Positions 12,831-23,300 of a stretch of 64,000 bases of DNA are shown piece by piece (the stretch's first letter is position 1; each line of letters starts with the position of its first letter). Source of the stretch: Tetradesmus obliquus. Its lineage: Eukaryota; Chlorophyta; Chlorophyceae; Sphaeropleales; Scenedesmaceae. Where the stretch lies: positions 2,282,501-2,346,500 of the forward strand of contig CP126205.1 of NCBI GenBank assembly GCA_030272155.1, read 5' to 3'. A program made the translations under genes and the position numbers. The notes under the pieces were generated by a model, which was not told the origin of the DNA, did not search any database, and was given only the letters and a program-made list of their open reading frames with translations.

Positions 12831-14802
12831 CCGCCACCCACATGCAACCCAGCAGTACCAGCAGCCCTATTGGTAGGCACCACAGGGTGAAAGCAAATGC
12901 AGGCAGCTCTTGCCCGTGAATGCTGCCGTCGCTGCTGCTGCTGCTGCTGTCATGGCTGTTGGCAGCATGGCTGCGCTCGCGCATCACAAACGCCATGTGC
13001 AGCTTCTGCTCAAGCGTGTAAAGAATGAACGCTGAGTGCAGGAACAGAACAGGCAGGCCGGGCAGACAGGCAGGCAGGGAGGCACACACCCTGTGAGGAA
13101 GCCGGCCCATGACAGAACAGGTATGTATGCGCCCACTGCTGCAAGCTGCAGCACACACTGAAGCCCTGCAACCAATCAGCACATGCTAAGTAGCAACGTG
13201 ATGGTCGATTTGCTTGCGCAGTTTGCAGCCCCCGCAGAAGATGTGCACAGACACGTGAGAGCATCATATTAGGCTAGAATCACTGCTTATGCATGAGTCA
13301 ACTGCCTGCTTGAGTGTGTAAATCACTTGCATGCATGCTCACTGCTGCAGCAGGTGCCAAGCATGCATACATTCACACGCTGCTGCTGGTGCTACTGGTG
13401 CTGCGAGCACTCGATGGCTGCATCTTCACGTTCAGCTGTGCCACTCACCTGGTGCAAAAATGCCGAGTGCCAGTTGTGAGATGTTGGACATCACAACACA
13501 CAGCGGCAGCGCAAACTGCTAATTGTGCACTTGCGCAGCCTTGAATGCTGAACACGTGCCGCCCGCTGCCGCTGTCAATCCAGCCGCAGATGGATCTGGC
13601 ACGCATGCAGCGTTGCTTGCCGAGGGATCCCAGTCTAACCCCCACGGTACCGACAGGTACTGAAACGGCTTGGCAATGTGCAGCAGCATTGCCTGCGGCC
13701 CAGCAGTGCCGCCTGCCACTGCAGCAGCAAGAGACGCAGCAAGAGGTGCATTATGCTCTGTTGTTTGGTGCAGTAATACATAGCATGCTAGGCTGCATAT
13801 GCTCACAAAAACGAGGACATCACTGCAAGATCTGTTGCATGTTACTTACTATAGTTATAGTTTGTTTTTGATGCGCCACGCCACACAACGGGGGCTTGAC
13901 TGCTAGACGCCCCACGGTCAGGGAAATATGCACGATCTTTTACCCCTCTAATTACTGCTGTGCCACTTACATGCGCTCGCGCACACAGCTGGGGCGGTCC
14001 GAAGCACCAGCGCCATCGTTGCCATATTCAGCAGGAAGCAGTGCACAGACACTGTCCTGAACCACAGCACATACACCAAGTTAATGAGCGCTGCACTGTG
14101 CGCCAACAGTAGGCGTGCGATGGCCCACGCGTCGCTGCTGCTGCTGCTGCTGCTGCTGCTCCTGCTGCTGCTGCTGTTAGGGCCTGGATGCTCAACATCC
14201 CGCAGAGCAAGCTGCAGGCAGTAGCAGAAGAGTGCGACTGCACTCAGCCGCCTCAGCTGCACATGGCAGCAACGGAAGAAAGAACAAGTAAAGGATGAAC
14301 CATCAAATGATTGGACGTCAGCAGCATGACGTGTTACTTGCATAGCTCGCGTGAGCATGCAGGCCATCTGAAATGTCCGCCCTCTAGGGTTGTGGCAGCA
14401 GCGCTGTCCTGCAAAAGCATCCTGCACCCTGGCTTACAGCTCAACAACGTCTGCATGCGTTTTCAGTCATGCAGTGCTGCCAGTAGGTTGCACAAACGTA
14501 CTCACAACGATGATTGGCAGGCGGTGGCGCAGGTAAGCCTGGTGACAGGCCAACAGCAGGGCTCCTTGGGCTACTCCCACAGACAGGGAGGTGCACCAGA
14601 CTGCCCACTGCCACAACTGCAGGCCATCCATGTAACGTAGCTTGACTAATAAGAGCAGGTGCAGCATGGCATCCAGGCAGATGCCTCAGGCGTCCCATTG
14701 CACAAGGCGCTGGCGCACAAGCCAGGCCCGGAACGCGCTGGTGCTGGCGTCGCTTTTTTCTTTGCAAGTAGACGGCTTAAGAGTGATACCAAGGGCCGTC
14801 AT
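12763..14802 (-). CDS. multi-pass membrane protein, interrupted by an in-frame TGA
   Basis: Three exons: 14802-14506, 14211-13971 and 13031-12763. Donors are GTGAGT and GTAAGT, acceptors follow CTGCCTGCAG and CTGCACTCAG. Phases 0 and 1 match, giving 269 codons. The frame is open except for TGA at 14688-14686 (codon 39), between RLVQWDA and GICLDAMLHL. It may be a nonsense mutation, readthrough, or sign of a different 5' structure. The product has several hydrophobic segments, including LLLLVKLRYMDGLQLWQW and ELPAFAFTLWCLPIGLLVLL, separated by Ser runs. The K-L-x-x-DG-x-x-x-W pattern recalls the TMEM185/Tmemb_185A family, a weak match. Function and membrane are unknown. Its C terminus sits inside a tandem repeat. 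Confidence 0.55.
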
Positions 14803-14962
14803 CTGTCGCAGAGCGCGCACAAGGCTGGCTTAACGAAATGTAATGTGCTCAAGCATGTGGTGTACGGGCCGGTGAGGTGTGTAAGCAGCATGCTTCACCC
14901 AGCAAGCTGTGCATAGTCACGGCGTGTCAGTTGCATTGCAGCTGTGGACCAAGCGTAAGGGC

Positions 14963-15250
14963 ATGTCACAACCTGTCACTATCGATGACAGCCCCTCCCT
15001 CAAAGAGCTCCTCCGATACGACAGCTGCACCGTCCGGCCTAATGGAAAAAGCATTCCTGGGCATCCTAACTATTATGGAGCAGTGTCAGACTGCAAAAAC
15101 AGCTTGTACGATCGGATCACCCCCGGCGAGCGCCACAGCGGCCATTATAATGGTTATTTCGTGATGTTTGCTATTTGCCCTGTCGTCAGCGCCTTGGACA
15201 GCTGCAAAAGTAATCAATGTGATGTATATGTGTTTCTAGTAGTAAACTAA
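14963..15250 (+). CDS. unrecognised 95-aa open frame in transposon-rich island
   Basis: A short frame beginning MSQPVTIDDSPSLKELL and ending DVYVFLVVN. It has no low-complexity tracts and a base composition closer to AT-neutral than the neighbouring genes. An acceptor-like TTGCATTGCAG lies 36 bp upstream at 14921-14931, so it may be an exon. I do not recognise the family. Its position between a membrane-protein gene and the transposon remnants suggests a fragment of mobile DNA, but no diagnostic motif supports this. Confidence 0.3.
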   Translation: MSQPVTIDDSPSLKELLRYDSCTVRPNGKSIPGHPNYYGAVSDCKNSLYDRITPGERHSGHYNGYFVMFAICPVVSALDSCKSNQCDVYVFLVVN

Positions 15251-15408
15251 CAGCCTCTAAGTCCGTTCTTCCTGAGATTAGATCCTGCTGATCAGAGGCT
15301 TGCTGAAGCTTCAGCAGAGCCCTTCAGGGGTTCAGGGTACTATTAATACTAGTTTAAAGAATTACAACGTGCATGCAGGTCACGGTTTACAAGCACAATG
15401 CAACACAG

Positions 15409-15608
15409 TGCGTTCTCACACTAGTAGTACACATGCCATGTGTGAAGTTCATGGTGCTTGATGCATCAAGCACCATGAACTTCACACATGGCATGTGTAC
15501 TACTAGTGTGAGTACATATGAAAGCATTTGACGGCCGCGAAGGGTGTTGGAATGAGTCCCACTCAGTATTCCTTAGCACCACGTGTACTACTAGTGTGAG
15601 TACGCAGT
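15409..15608. mobile_element. non-autonomous palindromic inverted-repeat element
   Basis: A perfect 98-bp palindrome (49-bp arms 15415-15463 and 15464-15512, no spacer) contains ACTAGTAGTACACATGCC-type sequence. A further copy of the outer arm end lies at 15585-15608. The outer 24 bp at 15409-15432 and 15585-15608 form terminal inverted repeats with one mismatch. This resembles a MITE or a nested foldback element. No clear target-site duplication was found, so the exact ends are uncertain. Confidence 0.65.
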
Positions 15609-15844
15609 ATTACCGTTTACACGTGAACATGTTGATTCAGCTTCAACATCCTTCAAGAAGCAGCGCTCACACTGCGACATTTTCAGGCAACTGCTGCATC
15701 AACAGCACCTTGGCTAGCCCGCTTGGCAGGCAGACCTGCGCAGCGCTGCAGCGCGTCAGACGTCACAACTTTGCTGCCATGCAACCCACCTGGAGAGCTC
15801 CTCTCTTGTTACGTCACGTTATGTTACATGATTTACTTGGGTAC

Positions 15845-16655
15845 AGCGTATGCCTGTATCCAGATTGCCTAAGCAGGTTGTTTCTGCAGAATGGAGGGCC
15901 CAGGGCGGTGCTACGCTGCTAACCGGCTGGCAAAAGTATGTACACAGCCTTTTGTGCAAATATGGTGTCAATGTTGCAGTTGCGTCCGGGTCGGCTAAGG
16001 AGTGCAAGAATCACATCAGGCGGCAGGTGGCATCCATCTACGCTGATGCTGCCAGCAAGAAAACGACTTTTGGTACTTACGTCACTCACATGCATAAAAC
16101 TCATGTTGATTCTATGCGTTTCAAGGCACCTAGGCCATGTTTGTGTTCAGGTTGTCCTTCACGTGGTATCGAGCTCCTGATGCGAGTTCGTCTGCGCTGC
16201 TTGTGTGTGCATGCACGTACAAGCAAATATGGTGGCCGTCGGGCCAATCCTACCACTGTCTGTCCTGCATGCGGTTCTGCTACTGAAACTTTGTCCCACT
16301 TTGTTCTGGAGTGTCCTGACACCGCAGATTTGAGGGAATCTATGTACGCAGAGCTGCGAAGGCTGCCAGGTTGCGCTGAAAAACTGCGCACTTTATTGGC
16401 CATGACTGACCCCTCTGCCATGGTGTTGCGTTTTGTTTCTCACGATGTTTGGGGTGGATCTGGTGTTTGCAGGTTGGCTGCTCGGCTGATTGCTGACTAC
16501 CTTGTTCTTGCCTGGAATCACAGGAATGTCTGCAAGCGGGATAATGAAATAGTGCTCCCTCCCCTTCCCCCTTCGCCTGTTCATTCAGCCGCTCCTGTGG
16601 GGCGCGGGGCCGATGGCGACGTTGCTATGGCTTAAATGGTAACATGATCATGATG
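15845..16655 (+). mobile_element. 5'-truncated non-LTR retrotransposon (LINE) 3' end
   Basis: The insert is bounded by a 17-bp direct repeat with one mismatch: ATGATTTACTTGGGTAC (15828-15844) and ATGATTTACTTGGCTAC (16656-16672). It carries the C-terminal part of a LINE second ORF (15850-16635). It ends 20 bp after the stop codon in an ATG/ATGATC-rich simple tail. Reverse transcriptase and endonuclease are missing, so it is a dead 5'-truncated copy. A second insertion with the same 3' terminus is at 10471-10489. Confidence 0.85.
15850..16635 (+). pseudogene. LINE ORF2 C-terminal fragment with CCHC zinc knuckle
   Basis: The 261-aa open frame contains CPACGSATETLSHFVLEC, a C-x2-C-x8-H-x4-C knuckle (C138, C141, H150, C155). 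This is typical of the region downstream of reverse transcriptase in non-LTR retrotransposons. The frame begins inside the truncated element, so its first ATG is incidental. The codon usage lacks the Gln and Ala runs of host genes nearby. It is transposon-derived and probably not expressed from its own promoter. Confidence 0.8.
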
Positions 16656-16916
16656 ATGATTTACTTGGCTACCCCAAGAGCGATAGCTGAGTGGCCCCTT
16701 AGCTCAGCGGCTGCGCACCACGAGGAGTGCTACGCGGAACTGCACCAGAGCGTGTGAACAGCCAGTACAGACTTCGCCCCCCCCGGTAACCAAAAACAAT
16801 CACGCACCAGAGCCATCACGCAGAGCCGCCAAAAGCAAGCAGGCACTCAGCTGCAGGCACCTGCTGCTGCCGGAGGTGCAGCAGTCGCCTTGAGCCCTGG
16901 AATGCCACGACACCCT

Positions 16917-16930
16917 AGATAGATAGAAGC

Positions 16931-17010
<80 letters not shown>
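16917..17010. repeat. (GATA)n microsatellite
   Basis: About 20 perfect GATA units from 16934, preceded by an interrupted unit (TAGATAGATAGAAGCA). It lies about 250 bp downstream of the LINE fragment. Confidence 0.95.
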
Positions 17011-17011
<1 letters not shown>

Positions 17012-20000
17012 GGGGTTACACGGTGTGTTCATGCGGCATACGCCACCACAGACATATCAAACATACAACACGACAGCCTGCCAGAGGACATGTTATTTCA
17101 TCAAAAGCGCATCATATTCACTATCAACACCTTGCGCTGTGTCCATAGCTATAGCATGCTGTAGCATGCACGGCTCATACCGACTAAGTTGGTGCCAGGA
17201 CCCACATGTAACTACCCTCTCTCACACCAGCATTGCCAGCGGTCCTACGCCACACATCCCTGCAGGACGAGCAGACATCGCTGTCCCGCTGTTTATGCAT
17301 CAACACTGTCAAGGAAGCAGCTGCAATGCATGATTCCTGGGCAGTGCAGGCGAGCATACACAGGGATCATGTGTTGCAGCACACCACAGCACTGCAGCAT
17401 GACCAGAGTAGCCTAGCTGCACCTGCCTAGCTGTAGCTAGTTGCTGCTGGCCAGGCATACAATCATACGCCCACACAGTGCGGTAGTAGTGCAGTGCAGA
17501 GTTGTCAGAACGACGCAAGGCAGCCAGGAAACAGTCACATGCAACACATACAGCTGAAAAGGCAACAGTCAAACCCAAAAGTCAAATCAATGAGAGCAGC
17601 TAAAAGCTGGTGCCCGACTCCCCAGCTATCTATTGCAGCTACATGCCAGCTGGCAAGCATCACTTGCTGTCTCTGGCAAGCTGCACCATCCAATCCTGCT
17701 GCTCAGCTGCTGCTCACAGTGCAAAACCACACCAAACAGCAAATGGCAAAGCAATGCAACAAGAGGGAGCGGTGATAAGCGGCAACCTACTGACAGCTCA
17801 GCTGTAACAACCTGGGCTCATAAACAGCGCAATCCTGCAAGGCGCAGCAGCTGATCAGCCGCTCCTCATTATGTTTTCCTGAAAAAGGCAAAGTTGCTGA
17901 GCTTGTAACACAACACATGCAACGTGATGGTCCAGAGCAGCTGCGGAGCCAGAACACTTCTCAAAGCGATGGGACTGCACCCCAACCGCAACTTGCCGAT
18001 AGAGCCTGCCACACAGTTTGCATGCTGCACGAACATGAGCTGCAACAGAGCCAACTGTGCAAGCGCATGGATAAGGTTTGCCATTGCAACGCTTCACACC
18101 AAGCGATTTGCTGTATCATGCGATTTGATACGGTGGCTGTGCAAAGACAGTTGAATACTACACTCCAGAACGCGAGGCGCGATGCAATGCATAATTGGGT
18201 TAGCAACAAGGTCCATGCATCACCCAAGCATGCTAACAGTCTCGATGCACCAGATGCCCGACAAATCGGTTTGCCTTTTGCACCATACCCAGCAGTCACA
18301 TTGCAGAGATGCAATGTCAGTCTTCCTCCCAGAAAGCAACTCCAAACACTGCAACAATGGCTGAGCAAACAACGCCAGCAACAAATGCACAGTCAGCCAC
18401 CTGATGGCTACTGCTAGGCAGGTCTGCAAGCAGCAAGCTGACGAATACGATGCAGGAGATAGACCCAAATGTTGTGCTCGATGAAGTGGTCCAGCGCCAC
18501 TTTGCTACTACCCTCAGCTACCCTCATGAACGCTACAGCTCTGCATCCTGCTTATAGCAGCCATGCGTTGCGTGACAGCAGACAACTGCAAGCACGGGTG
18601 GCAGGAAAAACAGCTAACACACGGATACAGATCCCGAATGCACAGTGCTCCCGTGCCAATCTACATGCTCCTTGCCAGGAAATGATACTCCAGAGCATGC
18701 TTCATGCTGGCTGCTGCTGCTGCTGCTGCTGCCTGCAGCACAGCGGCTAGCCACCTGACTCAGGTGCTGCTCAAACACCAGCATGCTTCCCCCTTGCACA
18801 TAACCAACAAGATCTTGAGCATCAGAAAGAGAGTGCAATGCCGCCAATCCGCTTGTAATCAATACGACGATGCTCAGAGACCATAGTGCATGCACGAGTG
18901 CAGCGCACACGCGGCCGCCGGGACATGGCACGACAGCTGCACACACATGCCACGGCCAGCCCCAGCAGCACATGGTCAGGCAGCAACACAAAACTCGACA
19001 CACTGAACTGTTTGGGTTGACAGCGCATCATGTGCGCCCTGCGTTGCAGAATGATACATAGGCTAGGTGCGGATCAACAGCCGCAGAAGCGCAGACGTGA
19101 TCTGCGACAGCACCCATGTGCCGTTTGCGCACCAAGCCAGAGAATCAACAGCTGCCGAACAACCGCAGCTTACGCGCCAGCTGCATTCGCGACCTGCAGT
19201 CACCCAGGTGAAAGCCAGCCTCAAATCAGCGATTGCTTGATTGATGACGTGCTACCGGCAAGCATTTGCTGCCGGCACTTGCAGATAAAGAGGCGTCTAT
19301 CAGCCGGCCATGCAGGAGAAACAAAGGGCTCTGCTGCTGCCACAGAGACCCGACACAGCAACAATGCGCCAGTAATTCAGCTGCCGCACGCGACAAAGCA
19401 GGAAAACACTGCGGGGGCGTGGCTGTCACAGCCAACGAAAGACGAAAAACACTGTGAACTGTGGCTGCCATAACCGACGAAGGAGCAAACACTGAGAGCG
19501 CTTTTGGCTGCCCCTGCTTACTCCATCAGTGGAGCAAGTACTGACTGCATGCGTCAGGCCACACAGCCACGCATGCATTCTGTACTCAGCAATCAACAAA
19601 ATCACACAGCCACCGGATGCAGCCAACACACTGAGGGTACTGTGGTACCAGGGATGACATGTGCCTGCCTTTGGCTGATCAAGAGATCAATTGAGGGGCC
19701 TGTCCCTGTGCCAATGCGCACGCGCAGCGTCCTGTTGCTGCTGCAAGCGGGAATGATCAGCAGGGAGTGAGGCTATGCTGCAGTGCAGTCAGGCGCACGC
19801 GCTCAACACAGCCAAACATCTCAACATAGAGTACATGCAAACTGCACCATCCACACCCCCATCACAATGCAGTGTAAACAAAGCCCGACAGATCCAGACA
19901 GCAGCACTATTGCGCCGTCAGCACAACAGCACAGGCACTCGCGTGCTGCTGCAAAGAGCACATGGCGGATCCACTGCTTCGCAAGCTGCTGCAAAACCCC

Positions 20001-20325
20001 AAACCAGCAGCACCCAAAACCGGATGGCCTGACCAAGGTCCCATTCCAGTGCTTCACAAAACATCTCATCCACGCCTTGGCAATGCAGGACCGCCCGCAC
20101 ACAGCTGCAGCTGCTGGCTCAGAATACATGAGACATAGGAAGACGAAGGACACAAACTGCGCAAATGTATCCAGGAAACTTGGGTAGCAGCAGTCCAGCT
20201 GCACCTCACGCACCGCAACACTTCTGCAGGATCTGCAGCCTGCTCTATACATCCAGCCAACGCCGCTTGCCGCTACCGCCCGCCGACCTTACTGCAGCGC
20301 ACTATACAGCGCCCCGAGCTCCTGC
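17011..20325 (-). other. C/A-rich downstream tract, putative 3' UTR of kinase gene
   Basis: The plus strand is C/A-rich (minus strand G/T-rich), mirroring the tract after the plus-strand gene and fitting a long 3' untranslated region of the minus-strand kinase whose stop is at 20326. Scanning away from the stop, the first TTACA (TGTAA on the coding strand) I noticed is at 17016-17020, about 3.3 kb away. No convincing gene is visible. Long open frames here reflect low stop-codon density. Confidence 0.4.
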
Positions 20326-23300
20326 TTAGAGATCCTGCGGTCCAAACGGGCTGTCAGCAAGAGCATCGTCAGTGCCTGCTGACATACGGCTAGCAGCAGG
20401 CGCGAGCCTGCTGCCGCGCCGCGCACCAGCTTCCGGCCTACTCTGCCCGTCATGCTGCTGCTGCTGCTGCTGCTGCTGCTGGGCCGGACTCTGTGGCGTC
20501 TGCACTGCATTGCTCCGCGGCGTGAGCTGCGCAAGGCTTTGGGGTGGTGTGTGCTGCGCCAAGCTCTGAGACGTGTGCTGCGCCAAGCTCTGAGATGTGT
20601 GCAGCTGAGTAAGGCTCTGCTGGGAGCTATGCTGCACGCTGGCAAGCCTACTGCTGCCTGCCCGCGTCGTTATTGTCAGCGCAAACTCTCCATTGCTCGC
20701 CCCCAGGTGCTGGTGGCTTGCCAGGGTGCCGCTGGCGCAGCAGCTGCCGCTGTGCGTGGTTGCGCCGCAGGCGCTGCCGCTGGTCTTGGCTGCAACCATC
20801 TCCTGCTGCCGGCAGCTGATCATGATGTCCAGGCAGCGCATCACCTGCGCAGGAAGAGCATTCAAAACAGCAGAGTCACAACACCATGACAGTCAGCCAA
20901 ACACAGTCTACAGCCGTGACTATTCCTGCTGCCTGCAGCTGTTGTTCGCGCAGCGCATCACCTGCGCAGGACGAGCGTTCGGAACAGCAGAGTGGCCACA
21001 ACAGTCAGCCAAACACAGTCTACAGCCACGACCATCTCCTGCGGCATGCAGCTGCTGTTCGCGCAGCGCATCACCTGCGCGCAGCGGCTAGCGGCAGCTG
21101 CTCCCCCAGTACCGAAACACAATCTAACAGCCGTCAACACGCTGCTGCCGCGCAAACCCCGCACAACCACAACATAACGTCGCGTACGTCCTCGCACCTG
21201 GTCAAAAGCAGGCCTCTGTGCAGCGTCAGCGTGCCAGCAGCTGTTCATCAGCAAACAGAAGTCCTCCGGGGCCTCAGCAGGCAGCGGCGGCCGCTCCCCA
21301 AGTAGAGCCACGTGTTCGATGATGGCGCCATAGTGCAGGCCCTTGAACGCCACACGCGCTGTCAGCAGCTCCCACACTGCGGCAGCCAACAGGTGATTGA
21401 CAGGCAAGTCGCAATCAGAGAGAGATTCAGAGGGATTGAATACATTGGCAGACGCGCGCGCGCTTTTGCGATAGAGCGGGAAATATATATGGGTTGGTGG
21501 CAGTTTGATTAGGCAGCCGCTCCCCCAGCAGAGCCACGTGCTCAATGATGGCCCCATAATGCAGGCCCTTGAATGCCACATGCGCAGTGAGCAGCTCCCA
21601 CACTGCAAAATAACAACGTTATAACAAAAAATGAAGTGAGGTTTGCATTGAGTGTTCGAGTGATGTGTGGCGCCGTAGTGCCGGCCCTTGAAAGCCACGC
21701 GGCCGGGGAGCAGCTCCCACACTGCAGCAGCTAACAGATCGTTGACAGGCACGTTACGATCAGAGAGGGATCCTGAAAGATTGACAAATACCTCATACTG
21801 CAGGCGGCCGCTCGCCCAGCAGCGATGGACAGTAACAAAAGAAAGGTAAACCTGTGCGCAGCACTGCTTCAATCACGATGCCGAAGGAGAATACGTCCAC
21901 AGCTGGGCTCAGTAGCAAATTCAATGAAGCCAAGAAGATTTGAATTTCACCTGTTTCACAGCACTGTCAGACTTGCTGCCACTCACTCGTGATGCCGAAG
22001 GAGAACACGTCTACAGCGGGACTCATCAGCAAACCCTATCCAGCCCAGAGCATATCACATGAATTGTTTGCAAAAAAAGAAACATTGTGCGCAGCGCTGC
22101 CACTCACTCATGATGCCGAAGGAGAAGACGTCCACAGCTGGGCTCATCTTGCCAAAGCGCAGCAGCTCAGGCGCCATGTGGCTGACCTGCAGCAGCAGCA
22201 GCAGCAGCAGCAGGGGCAGCATGCCAGTTGGCCGCTGTGACACAACACCAGTTGCGCGTGACAGCTGACCCAAGAGACGGCGTGACTCCCTGCGGGCCCT
22301 GGCACCATCTATAAGACGGTTGAGCCACAACTTGCTCAACAATCATTGTGTGTGTAAACTGTGGCGCGATTGTGCAACTGTGGCGCGATTGTGACAGACA
22401 CTGCAGCCCTCACTGTGCCAAGCAGTATGAGCCACAACATGATGCACCATCCCTTTGATTGCAGCTGCAGCTGTGGTGCACTCAAAACACTTTTGTAGTG
22501 CACTCAAAACACTGCAGTCCTCACCGTGCCGAGGGTATGCGTGCTGCGGTGTGTCTGCCCACTCGCCAGCGCCCTGCTCAAGCCGAAACTGCAGCAGCAA
22601 GCAGCAGCAGCAGCAGCAGATGAGTTAGCGATTTGGCCCTGCTGCAACAAGGTACGTCGTGGCCCTTGTCGTGCTGTTGTACAGTCATCCCGAACACACA
22701 GAACTGCATGCTGTCTGCTGCTGTACCCTACATTGATTACAGAGCATCATGATGAACCAGCCATATGTTGACGTGGCAAGAGCTTGTCCAGCCTGCCGGA
22801 GGGCAAGCTGCACCCCTCGCTGTATACCACCGCGCCCGCACGAAACAATAATTCACCGGCCATTTCCATCGGTCACAGCAGCGGACCACAGCTGTCACCG
22901 ATGCAGGTTCTGGTCGCACCACCCGTAACTCACTCTGTCACTTTGACCAGGCGGCCGTATGGCGAGGCTGGAGCGGTGCACAGCAGCACGTTGCCTGACT
23001 TGAGGTCCCCGTGCACAGATACGTGCACAGATACGTGTAACATTGCGCAAGTTAAGTACATCACACATCCAGCTACTCACTCTGTCACTTTGGCCAGGCG
23101 GCCGCATGGCGAGGCCGGCGCCGTGCACAGCAGTACGTTGCCTGGCTTGAGGTCCCCGTGCACGGATACGTGTAACATAATGCAAGTTAAGTACATCGCA
23201 CATCCAGCTACTCACTCTGTCACTTTGGCCAGGCGGCCATACGGCGAGGCCGGCGCCGTGCACAGCAGCACGTTGCCTGACTTGAGGTCCCCGTGCACCA

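Noticed and set aside
16695..16760. tRNA-like TTAGCTCAGCGG (A-box-like)
   Set aside because: The D, anticodon and T stems cannot be formed with the following bases and no B box is present.
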